A DNA stretch of 64,000 nucleotides. Origin: Plasmopara viticola (lineage: Eukaryota > Oomycota > Peronosporomycetes > Peronosporales > Peronosporaceae). A program made the translations under genes and the position numbers. Shown piece after piece: positions 11,719 through 23,832 of this stretch. Location: positions 464,596 to 528,595 of the forward strand of contig MBPM02000059.1 in NCBI GenBank assembly GCA_001695595.3. Direction: 5' to 3'. Every line of letters starts with the position of its first letter. Positions within the stretch are counted from its first letter, which is position 1. The notes beneath the pieces were generated by a model. It searched no databases. It was not told the DNA's origin and saw only the letters and a program-made list of their open reading frames with translations.

Positions 11719-13992
11719 TTCTCGATGGTGAGGTCCTTGTTGGATCTGTTGCGGGTTCTTTTGGTGTCGAGAAAAATTCGTGATAACCAAACATCCACGT
11801 GGTTCGCTAACAACTATTATATAGCTATCATTCGGTGTAATCATCTCAACATTGTCGTCGGCCGATTCTTCTTCCATCACCACATCACCATTGACATCCT
11901 GGAGATCATTAGATACCCAGTCCACCACGTCATTCTCTTTAAACTTGATCACCAGTGTTGTCGTCACTGCTCTGTCTGTGTTGACTTCATATATACCGCC
12001 TACCTCTCGTTCATCAAGTGCGACCGTTCGACTCACTTTGACAGTGTTCGTCTCAAGATCGAGTACCTTGTATCCCTTCATGTTGGATGCATACCCTAGT
12101 AGCATACAGCGATAGCTCTTCGCATCAAACTTCGTGCGCTTGCTATCATAGATATGTACAAAACCTAACGACCCAAATACGCGCAGATGCTGAAGCGTTG
12201 GTTTCATCTTGAAGCAAAACTCGAACAAAGTCATGGTCTTGCTGTTGCTGTTTGTGCTCCGATTATTATGTACACTGCCGTGTTCACGGCTTCGGCCCAC
12301 CACTTCGTAGCTACACATTTGTAGTGCATCATACTTCTGGTTTTCTTCACAATTGTCCAAATTATGCGCTCCGCGACGCCATTTTGTTGCGGGCTGTATG
12401 GCACAATCTTCTGATGCACAAAACCATTCTTATACAGAACGTTTTAAGTCGCTTGTTCTTGTATTCGCCATCATAATCAGTACGCGGGACTTTGATCGTC
12501 GTTCCACACTGTTGATCCATCTCATTTTTGTACTCGATGAACTTTGATGGTACTTCACTCTTCGCTTTCAAAAAATACACAGTTACAAGTCCATTATAAT
12601 CGTCCACGAAGCTCGCCACATAGCGTGACCCATCAGTGGTTTTTGTTTCCATTGGTCCCATGACGTCTGAGTGGACAAGTTGTAGCGGTTGCGTTGTCTT
12701 CTTCTTCGACTATTTGGGAAAGCTAGCCACAGTCATCTTGCTTTGAATGCATCCACCACACAGTTTTCCGTATACGGCCGTCGTCACGTTTGGTAGCCCT
12801 TCGGTGGCCATTTGCATCTTCTCGTAGCTGTCGCAGCTTGTGTGGCCAGTTCTTGCGTGTCACAGCTCCCACTCGTCAATTTCTTTCTCATGCGCCACTA
12901 ACATTGCTTTTTCGTGCTCCATCCTCAGCGCGTACACGTTCCCATTGCGTTTGGCCAAGATCATAAGCTCATCATCTTTGTAAATCCCACACTAAGTCTC
13001 ACCGAAGCGAACGTCCTGCCCGTGTTGGACAATCTTAGCAATGAACAGCAGCCGTCTGTCCAGTTTTGGAATGTGGAGCACATCTCGCATGGTCACCATT
13101 GTTCCATTCCCACAGCGAAACCGAACACTTCTTTGGCCGATGACATTTATGCCAGCACCATCCGCAACACTTCTCATAGAAATCTTCTTTGGAAGGTGTT
13201 ATATGAGACGAGGCTCCGCTATCCATCAACCATCCTTCTTTGTCTTCCGTGTGCACCGTGCCATCTCGTTTCGGATGTCCTTATTGCGTGAGGAAATTCA
13301 AGCTGCATGTGTCCCACTTTGTGACGGCGGTGGTATTTACCACAGATTGGCTGCTTCTTCTTTTCATTGCTCCCATTATTGTTGGCGTGTGCTGCGTTCG
13401 CGACCATGAACACGACCGACTCGCAAAGCACCCTTAGTGACTTCTTTATTTTGCTTCCACTCGTATTCCTTCAGAAGCTTCTCCTTGACATCCACCATCG
13501 TCATACCAACAGAGTTTTTTATGATCGCCACCAACATTTTATACTCAACCGGTAAGCTACCAAGCAGAATAGTCATTTGGCGAGCTTCATCCATCACATC
13601 ACCAGCCGTCTCCATTCTTAGTACAGGCTCGTCGAAACGGTCGAGGTGGCTAGCCATACTGTTGCCTTCTTCCATACGAAATTCGTGCAGTCGCCGCGTA
13701 AGTGCAATTCGGTTCTGAAGGTTGCGTTTATTGTAGTAGTCTCGCAGATTATCCCATACCTCTTTTGCGTGCGTGCATGGCAAATCTTGGACTGGTGTTC
13801 AACCTTAATCCCTTGTGCGATGATGGCGTAAGCTTCCATGTCTTTGACGTTCCAATCGACCGTCGTCTCGTCTTCTGAGTTCATTTCCAGAATATGATCC
13901 AGGAGGCCCTTCCGCGCGAGTGGCATCTTCATATTAAATTCCCAGTGGTGATAGTTGTCGATTCCAAGCAGGTTGTCGGGTTTCTTCGTCAT
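11329..13992 (-). pseudogene. Copia gag-protease-integrase polyprotein, frameshifted
   Basis: Gag 13992-13376 in two frames; zinc-knuckle region CGKYHRRHKVGHMQLE has lost the standard CCHC spacing. Protease core LMDSGASSHI is preserved. Integrase shows the catalytic-domain pieces FVDDYNGL, TDYDGEYKN and YSPQQNGVAER in two frames. The longest open part, 12360-11329 (343 codons), covers the integrase C-terminus (FGSLGFVHIYDSKRTKFDAKS) and the acidic linker before RT. The frame breaks mean no full polyprotein can be made. Confidence 0.85.
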
Positions 13993-14020
13993 TCTCTCCT
14001 TCTACACACAGTCAGGACAG

Positions 14021-14036
14021 GTTTGGGCCCATAACC
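14021..14036 (-). other. Copia primer-binding site matching the initiator tRNA-Met anticodon arm
   Basis: The - strand reads GGTTATGGGCCCAAAC immediately after the LTR end ...TTATCA. This is complementary to the anticodon arm (GGGCCCAUAACC) of initiator tRNA-Met. It matches the half-tRNA priming known for Drosophila copia rather than the usual 3'-end tRNA primer. Confidence 0.75.
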
Positions 14037-14244
14037 TGATAAGTAGACGGTAAATTGGAGAGTATATTAATCCCACTGTTATCTCCCATGCGGAATTTAT
14101 AACGTTCGAAAAGCTTCGCCTGTCTGTTTTTAAATATTCATACTCCATCATGTCTCATCAGATGTCCTGTCGCTTGGTCGTCCTCAACCCATTATGGGTT
14201 GACGACCACCAAGTGACGGACCAACGACAGTGGTCCTCTCAACA
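14037..14244 (-). repeat. Copia 5' LTR (208 nt)
   Basis: On the - strand it begins TGTTGAGAGGACC and ends CTTATCA directly before the primer-binding site. Its middle holds a strong hairpin, with TCAACCCA and TGGGTTGA flanking a 3-nt loop, extended on both sides by GGTCGTC/GACGACC (about 14174-14215). No partner LTR exists in the window. Confidence 0.65.
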
Positions 14245-17200
14245 CATTTAAGCTCATACAGCTGATCTAATAAGTGACTTTTACCGAAGTGATATCAAAA
14301 AGGGAGATGGCCAAGACTTGAACCAGCAATTTTTGAACTCGATGTCTTTTATAGCCGTAAAGTCATTTACGACATGCGCATGTTTCAGCGTATGACGACT
14401 AAATTTAATCTGACGAAGGTAACACTCAATCATTTAGGATCACTTATCGTCGAGTGAATATAGAAAATGGAGGACTTATCCGTTCGAAAAAGCAACCAAA
14501 AGTGCAAATATTACTTTGCAAAGGTAGGCTTCCACAAACTGTCGTGTTCGGCAATGTTCGCTATGAGCACTATTGGAACAGTAAACCTCTTTGCTTCTAC
14601 TACGATACGGTCCACAATTATCTTTAACGCAAGAATGCGTCATGTCGACGCCACTTGCCCAGCAAATATTCGCACTTATTAGCAGGTAAATAATATTGCA
14701 CAACTTATTGCCGAAAACACAGGTCCACAAGAAAGGTTGGGTAGCGCAGATCCACAGGTGAGCAGTGAAGTACCACGAAGAGCATGGTACTATAGCTTTG
14801 CAAGCGAGCCAAGTTGGGATGTGGAACCGATCCCTAAAAGTCTGAGCTATCTCAAGATAAAAAAAGAAACGGTGCTCATTTAGATTTTTGTCACTTCAAG
14901 TTGACAGCTTAAGCGATTGTCGTCTCACAACAGGTGCACTCCAAACAAAACCACTGCCAGAGTGGTCATTGGTGTGAACTTTAATGAGCCCCAAGCTACT
15001 GAGCCTTTGTCTACATTAAGCATCGGCACTATTTTTGAGATGGTGTTCCTAGAAACAAAAAACCTTGAGTATTAAAATGTATTTTTTCTGTTACAAAGGT
15101 ATTGTGTCACCCTATAGATGGTGTACGTTGCGTGGAAGAGTCCATACACCCGGTATAATATTTTATCAAGAAAAACCCAGATACGATGTCTAACATTCTT
15201 TTTACCAAAGGAAAAGCTAGGCACGAAAGTGCTATCGTTACAGAAACGAAGTACCGTACTAGCAACTGGCTCGTGCTAATTGACGCCTTCTGCTTCGTGA
15301 GAAAAAATGGCAAGGTAAAAGAGTCGAATTCTCCACATTTGCCATTGACTAGTGTGTCCGAACACCGAACGAAATGTCCGTGATTGCAATAAGTGAAGCA
15401 CCGGTACATTCAAAAATAAGGCTCTAAAGAAGGGAGAAAAGTATCTGGGCGAATGTTAAATATCTTACGCAATAAAAAGGATCGCTACAATCAATTTCAG
15501 ATGCGAGTATATTCCGTACGATGGTTAATGTGTCTATAAAAGTAGATAATAATGCCATTTAGGACAAAAGGCACCCCAGCGACGCTTTATAGCTCAAACG
15601 CTTGACAATTGCAGGCTCGTGTCCAGGCATACCTCCAACCCTAATTATGCCCATAACAGCAAAAGAGAATAGTTGGCATTAAAGGCCTAGTTCGGCCTCG
15701 TGCCAGGCACGAGTAACTACGATCTGATGCTGAGGCTTCTAAAATCCTGCAAACTAAGGGTCTTATACCGGATATTTGTATATGGTTCTGCACGCCTTCA
15801 ATCTGCAAGGTGCTGTGTTACTCCTTCACACCAGGTGGCACTAGTAGTCAGTCTAAATTTTACGTAAGAAGCATTTCTGGCCAATCCCTGTCATAGTTTG
15901 CGAAACGGATCAGATTACGATTTTGCATTTGTTGCATGCACTATCGATGCAGCTTGATACAAACATCATGGAGATTTGTAGCTATTCATAGCTTACTATA
16001 AGGTAAATTGGTAATGACGCAATGTCTATCGAACGCCGAGCAAGTTTCAATTCCTTAGTCACTTATTACTTATTTGCTTCGACGACTGCGGGCTTCGGTA
16101 TGGACATAACTCGACGACATAGCCGCTTAACAGGTGATTCGCCGGCTCTGAAGGCTTTTTACGCGATTCGGAGTAAGCCGTTAGGTCTTGAGAGCCAACA
16201 ATCTTCTCGGCAGAGTCGACAGATATGTCTTTTTGGCATAGGAAATAAGATTTTTTGGCTACTTTGTAAGATGCCATGGAACTGGAACAGACATCAAGAA
16301 GATAATATGCGTTGCACGTTGGCTTATGTCATTTTTTAAAAATTTCGAAGGAAGTAGAAAAGCTAAGCCAGTAACTTACATAGTTACAGCGCTGGCTTTG
16401 CATACCTTGCATAATTTTTGTATGAATCTCTTCTGACGGCTTTAGTCATTCGAGAAAACTTTCACCAGCATGCTGTCGATAATAGCGATCAGACTTTACG
16501 CTTATCGGACGAGACTAATCACCTAGGCCGTTAAACGAGCAATTTAATGGGGACGCTCCTGAGCAATTTCTTGTTTAGCACAGGGAGGTCAGGGCTACCA
16601 GCTGAAGCAAATCCTATCATGTTAAGACCCGCTTGCCCTAATGTACGCACTGATGCATCTCTGGGTCACCGCGAAGTTACGCTGCAACTATGGCTCCTTT
16701 CACACCAAGAATATTCTTATATGCATATTAAGGCGTAATTTCTCGCTCGTGCGAAGCCGATGCGTCTCGGCTCCACGACTTTTTCTTCCTTGATGGATCC
16801 AGTGTTCGGAGAGTAAACAGTCTCTATGAGACGGTAACTTGCTTCGATATCTGGTGATGGGTGAGCTACACACAGCTCCTCTCTCACTACTTTAGTGTTT
16901 TTGGCAACTGGGCCACGCAAAAATCTCTACCAAAAGGTGCCTTCCTTGACTTCGCTTTTTTTTCTCCTCGTCTCCAAAATTGGAGCTCAAGAAAGTCGCA
17001 GGCTGGGTCATTGCTTACGGGCTTACGGGCTTATGGACTTATTTATCTTTTTCAGTTAAGTCTTTAGCATGGGCGATACGTTTGACGTCAACTTCAACAC
17101 AATTGACCTCACTGACTGGAATTCGTTGTTCTTTTTTGAATAACCAGAGTTATTGTAATTTAATAGACAAAATGAATTACAATCATTCCTCTTCAATTAA

Positions 17201-20200
17201 ATGCACGACAATTTTTGATGAGGATGAATGCAGCGAGCCAGACAAGCTTTTGAGGCAAAAGATGAATCGATTTTGATTCGGATTGTCCCTTTGAGAGCTA
17301 TACTCAGTGTATATAAAAACTACGGATGAATACAGACTTGAAAGACATTGCGTAAATGGAAAAAACATTTTTCAAACTTTAATTTTTGCACACGCCATCG
17401 TATTTTGGAGCAGGCCCTTTTTGTAGACGATGCCGAAATAGAAATAGATTTTAACCCGTCTCCGAGTTTACATCCCTTTCGATAAGTTGTCAAAATACTT
17501 CATTATATATATATATATGGGTGCCAAATAATCGTGTCCCTGTCATGTACTAGAAGACACCACTTCGTTTGGGCTCTTTATGCGAAACGACAGGTCTCAA
17601 AGTTTATCAAATACTTGGTCACCTCTTGTGCATGTGAGATCATCAATATCTTGTAGAGATCAAGCAAACGCTTTCTATCGGCCCAAATATAAAAAAAACA
17701 TTTGAGGCATCCTGTGCCTTCGGATGCATGAAGTACTTCGTTCTTTGTCGCTCAAAGCGACGACGCGAGTTGAATTTGCCTGATCCATTCTAGAGTAGAG
17801 CAGATCATTTGACCAATGACAGCCATCTTGTTCATGTTTGTGACAAGAAGGGCATTTTATTGCCATCCTCAGGAATGCATCGTTCGTATGGACCATAATT
17901 TTGAAGATGCGCTATGCGCGTACTTATATTTTTACATCGAAACCACCATAAAGTTATCTCGGCGTGTCAAGGAGCCCGAAAATAGGGGCGATATGCTCAT
18001 GGTCTGGAAATACTTTTGTGTGCCATTCAGCACTGTCACCGCCGCAATTTAATAAAAACATGCTTATGTGACGTAAATCTTTAAAGTGCTAAGACTTAAG
18101 CTTAGTTCTTAGAACAGTGTACTTTACGTTCTCAAGTTTAAAGTGCAATTAAGCTACTCGTTGTGCCAAAGATAGCTTATCTATAGGATGTCTCGAGTTT
18201 CAAGCAAAAACGTTTGGAGTCTTAAACTTTATTTCTGCAAAACTGCGGAGACGTCGTAAAGGCTTTTTACCATTGTTCTGACCAGAACCTTTGGCAGGAT
18301 CACGCTTCTCGTCCCTTGAAAAAATGCCGTACCTGGCGCTGGGGTTGTAAGTTACAGGCACGGGTAAGAAGCAATTTCAGTCATACCCAACGTTTGCCCC
18401 TTAATTACCGTCCTGCATACTATGTAGCATTAGTTGCTTTCAGATCGCAGCGGTCTTCACTTTGTTCTGTCATGACCGCTCCACCAGCTCGATCAAGCTC
18501 TCTAAAGCGTGATTCCGAGTTACTTCACAAGAAGTCCCAGGCTTTTAAAGAGCAAATGTGCTCTATAATACATTATACGTTGAAGTGTCAGCCTGTTGCG
18601 TCGGAGAAAAATGCTCATGCCTCGACCTTGTCCTGTCTCCTTAGAAGGAATATCTCTTGCGTGATCAAGTGTTTGCGCTGATATTACTTTCGGGATTCGC
18701 ATTGGTGGTTCAACCGCGGCTTCTTCACATTCTTAAGAGTCATTCAGAAAAGGATGAACGTATTCAACCATGTAACCCATAAATTTCACGGTCGGATTGA
18801 CCACTGCATATCACAGGTCAATGCCTCTATTATTGAGTTTCAAGCTCGACTGGTCTCTCAAAGCGCACAACCTTATGGAACTTTGCCTCTTAGCCCTTGA
18901 CTTATACTTTTGTGGCAATGAAAATTGTCAGCCACCGTAAGACCACCCCATCAACAGGGTGAAGGGTTGAGATGATGCTTTCAGAATGTCTGTAGCGCAC
19001 CATCTAGTATTCATGACGCAGAGTACTTATATAAAAGGAGAGTGCTGGGTATCAAATAAACTCATTGAGTCATCGTGCATTAAATGTTAAGTGCGTCAAA
19101 GTTGACGTTGGAAGGTCAATGGTGTACGATTACATATACTTTTCGAGGACCGAGAAAAGTCCGATCAATCGATAATTTACCTTGCCGAAAATGAAATTGT
19201 TACCTTATTAAGCGGTGAAAGTTTCGGATCTAGCAATACTTTCTCACCTTTCTTTTGCGAATCTTGGTAATTTCCCCTGTGTTTGTCTGAAAATTTGCTT
19301 TGTTTTCCACAGGTGGAAACAGTTGCATATCTTGGTGTGCTAATTATCTCCAGCCAAATTGTTAGAAAGCCAATGAGTATATTCCAATGAGTTTGGTATC
19401 ATGATAAAGCAATAAAAGAAAAAATATTTCCTGACCTTCTCGCTACTTGTTTACATTTGTGTTCCCGAAAGATGACGGAAGTTCTAAATTTCTTCGCGCA
19501 ATGATATGAAAGCTTATAGTTTGTTGAGATGTAAGCTTTGTATTCAACTATTGAAGATTGACGGCACAGGAATGTGATGTTACAGCGCACAAACTGCGCA
19601 TTATGTGGAATGGCTCTTTTATCTGAGCATCTGTTTGCGATAGGTCTGCTATTTGCGTTAGACAGCGGTATCCCGATAATCATTACAAGTTTTTGTTAAA
19701 GCGCAGCAGTAAGCTGTGCGGTTCTATTCCCTTAAGAAGTCCACAACATTTAATAACCAAATCGATAAGCAGACTTGAGGTTTGTTCTTCTTTTACACTG
19801 TGCAAAATAGGTACCAAACGCATCATCGTGCTAAGGCGGCATACAACTATAAAACATCCGTGTCGCCGCTAGCATTTGCCAACTCAAAGGCATAAGCAAA
19901 AGAAACGGACTTTTCACACAGCTTCCCACATCCCTAGTCAAATGTGGGCAACCGATATTTTGTGGAAGCTGAGAAAAAAAATTCTTGACGTAAACGTCAT
20001 ATTATGAAATTATTTACCTCCCGAGTCTATCGTACTTATGTCTTGGTCAAATGGTGCAACGATTCATGCTCAATTTTCCTTATTCACCCTACAGTGCGAT
20101 TGCGATCGTTGTCGAGAACTTAAGTGCCGTCAATGCGATTGAATTTCGAATCGATGGCACAAAATTAGTATGTATGACGAAAATGGTCGTCATTACAGCT

Positions 20201-23200
20201 TTTGATTCTGATGACGTGGGCGAACTAGCAGTTCCGCCCGCGCGGAAGTGCGTCGGCGAGATCATTGAGTTTGCCAGGCTCATTATATACGTAAAGATTA
20301 ATCTCGTGATATATGGATACTATCCTGCAAATCTTTCTGACAAATGAGGCGTACTAAGCGCCATTCTAAGGACGCATGGTCTGCACAGACAACAAAGACT
20401 CAAACACACAAACCATCTAATCAAATTTTACCAGTGCGTACTTCACAACAAGTCCTCCCTTGTCGTAAAAATTGTGACTGTGTTTGATAGCTTTAAGCTG
20501 CCTGAGCCGGAGCATGATGGAGCGCCATCTCGGTCCTCATCGAGCTGTATAGAGGCACAATTAGTAGCGTCGCAAATGTCGCTTGAAGATTGTGGCACGT
20601 CCGAAAAAGTCTGGACACAAGGCGGCTTAATGTTTTACTTAGATCTAATAATACCATTGTGGCGTTGGCTCTTTCGGCACCACTTGTTTTTGTATTGGAT
20701 CAGATAGATGATTGGCGAGACCTGCATGGTCAGCATTGTGCTTGCGCGAATAATGGCTGGATGTCACTAGTATCTTCAATCATCATGAGCACGTTACGTG
20801 GGATAAGCTGGTGTCACATAGGCTTCCTCGGGGTCTGGTCGAGCTACATTGCATTTTGCAAGTAGCCGAGGATTCTAGTACCCTATGCAGTATGGTCACT
20901 ATTTCCGTCGATGTCGGCTTAAAGCTCACTGATCCTCACTATTTCTATTTATTAGTTTCTGACAGACTAAATGGGCTTCGATAGCTGACTAATTCTCTTT
21001 CAGTGGCTATAAAAGGCTGTCTCGTCGATGTATTTCCGAGCGAAAGCGCGTAAAGGTTAAGACGATCGCGCGATTATACATTCAGGCGTCATGATGGCGC
21101 TTGGTAGCCCTCCTGGCGTCATTATCTGCTTTTATTAGGCGAATAGATTTTCGTGAGGGTTATATCCGACTCTGTTATTCAGATCAGTAACAACCATCTA
21201 CCAAATACAGTGAACCGTATACGTACACGTACACCTGGGCATCGTTTTAAGAATATTGTCCTTCCTTGAAATGGTTTTCTGTGCAGAAATCATTACATTG
21301 TTTCGATCTTTATGTGCATGAGCTACTCACCACTACTAGGAAAGTTTTAGATATTAAATTTGGTAAAGACTTAGATGATTTGACTCCGGCCCATGCTATA
21401 CTTCGCTGTTTTGGCGGTGAGGGCATCAACGGGCTAACGCTGGTGGCCACAATGTCTGGTATGACATCACTCTTGTGCCTCGTCTCAGAACGTCACATCA
21501 ATTTTTAGCCGAGACACAACATACGCTGACTATTTGTCTGATCCTAGACATCTTCGTCAAAGGCAATGAATGTACGCATATCCTCAAGAAAACTTTATCT
21601 TTACAAACACCACATGTGGAACACTTTCGGCAGTATAGCCAAGATATAAGTAGCTTTGAGCTCTTTGAGGTTCACTATGAGTGACTTTTCTGGCCGTTTC
21701 ACTAGCTTTAGGACACGTATCCGAGCACAGCAATGAGTTATACTGTCAATTACATCCATCTTTGTTAACCATGAGGTCCAAACGAGCGAATTCGTATCGC
21801 ACTCTTTTCTTTTTTAATGCTATGCTACCCGCTCTTGGTGGTACGTTTGTGCCCATCATTGAGCTCGCTGTGCCCTGGGGACCTTCTGACTTTCCTGCTT
21901 GCGACGCTTCGTCACTCGGATCGGTAGCTGTATGCATCCAGCTCAGCCAACAGAGCTTGTTTAACCTTCGTGAAAATATCAGTATTTAGATACTTCCCAT
22001 ACTAATTTCAGGTGCTTGATAACTACAATCTCATTCAAAGGGATGTACAACAACAATTTAAGTTAACTTACCGAAGCCGCGTCGCGCTCGATTAATCGGC
22101 ACGCTCATATGAACTATTCCCGCCTAAAAGTCTAAGTCTCAAGCTTTTAGCTCACACTTGTCAATGTCTAGGACTTAAACTAGCTTTGTGCTGTGGACAT
22201 CTCCAACTTTCACAGCCTAATCTAATTCGACATTGAAACTGTTCAAAACGGCTTTTTTACCAGCCTAAACGAAATTGACTCTCTCTCGTAGAGCATCCAG
22301 CAGCCTATTTTGGCCTTCTGCAAACATTTGCCGGCGCGGAATATCTCGACTCCCCTAGTCTACCAGAACTCGTGATGCTTTACGAATACCTCATACAGTT
22401 GCGCGAATAATCACCAATTCTCCGCTGCTATTTCTTCGAGAGCCACCGAGGTCTCAAAAATTTATATTCCTTGATGTGTATCAATCGCACATATTGGTAT
22501 CATTCCTAACAGCTTTTATGACAACCGGCGGCTTCCTGTCCTGAAGAGTACTCCCAGCGCCCTGGTATAAAAAGAATATGCCTATCCAAAAATTTCAAGA
22601 GCAACGAGCCTTTCTGTGACTGTACCCCTCTAAGTGTGAGAAATGCCTATTTTGAGGCCGTCCATAAATACTTGCTTGTTCAGGTAGTGACATATAGTAA
22701 TGGGAAAATGTTTATATTTGTACACAATTATTAAGCTTATGCCATCTTTGCTGGTAGACAAGAAAGTAAGCGCAGACAGAATCCAAACTTTTCTGGAAGG
22801 ACAGTAGTTTCTTGTTGGTGAGTGCCTATCGTTTTAATTCGGCCAGCAAGTTGAGCGAGTGCGAGCGCCGCACGCACCTGGTCATCCGTGGTTGAAGACA
22901 CCTTTATAAGCATCTTCAACTCTTAAAGTTAGAGGAGATTGTTGTAGCCTGAAAGATGCAATTCGTATGCTTCTCGCTGCTTCTCCGCCTTTAAAGCCCT
23001 ACTCGAGCATGCACTGCCTGAGCTCAAGAGAAATCATCTTGTTCGTAAAGATTCAACATCATGATGCATACCAGCTACTCGGCATAGGGCAGGGCTGCAA
23101 ATGCAATTAGCTGCTTAGGCCCATAGAAGCAAGCAAGTCTTTCAATTGTTATAAACTGCTCGTTCGACGGATGCGGGGATGCGATATTATTCATCCCGGA

Positions 23201-23832
23201 CCCATTAAAAGGGGTGCGCTAATTATTTCATCTACAAGGGCTACCAGGTGTGACGGGCGCCTCGCACAGAGGAGGCAAGCAAGATGATGTACAATATTTC
23301 GATGGACGGTCGTATACCTCCATTAGTCTCAAGAAAACTGTTGCATGATTGAGAAAGTTGAAATAATAGTTAACAACCACGATTTCCATACGCACTTAAT
23401 TTTATTCTGCATTTCTCACTTTACAGGGCAAACTGGTATAAATACCAACATTCTTTACGTAACGGTAAGTTACAGCAGTTGGTTTGCCGGCTGTAGAAGG
23501 TGCTGCGTGAACCCATAATTGTGTTTCGTCAACAAACATTTTCAAGCCTGAGCTAGAAACTGAAATTTGAGACCTAGCCTTAACCAAATCCAAGCTGTTC
23601 TGCCGGGTGAATGGTATAACGCAAGCTGTACATAGCACAAATCCATTTCGCATGCATTACATGTAGTTACGGTCACTTATTTTTACGACCGAGCGCTGTA
23701 TACACTAGCCCTTAAAGAAAATACCGCGAATTGGCGTAAAACAATCAATATTCCGAAAAACTGACGACACTACAGCTGGTGTAGTATTAATTTACAACGG
23801 CTACGTTGTCATTCACAATTTGACTGCGGCAT
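14245..23832. other. 9.6 kb gene desert
   Basis: No frame above about 120 codons and no recognisable domain on either strand. Short frames at 14467-14682, 16022-16339, 18316-18681, 20051-20347 and 21266-21508 have no motif I recognise and no support from neighbours. A weak tRNA-like A/B-box pair lies at about 15585-15640. The last ~200 nt should hold the promoter of the subtilisin gene at 23833, but no defined element was seen. Confidence 0.35.

Larger units (their letters stand above)
11129..14244 (-). mobile_element. Ty1/Copia retrotransposon, 3'-truncated
   Basis: Reading leftward: one LTR (14244-14037), primer-binding site (14036-14021), gag from an ATG at 13992 (DNYHHWEFNMKM), then the gag helix region, a degenerate zinc knuckle near 13300-13330 and a protease active site DSGAS near 13223. 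Integrase has VDDYNG near 12600 and YSPQQNGVAER near 12390, and the RT start lies at 11253. Several frameshifts and stops separate these parts. The element ends at the inverted junction at 11129, so the rest of RT, RNase H and the 3' LTR are missing. Confidence 0.9.
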
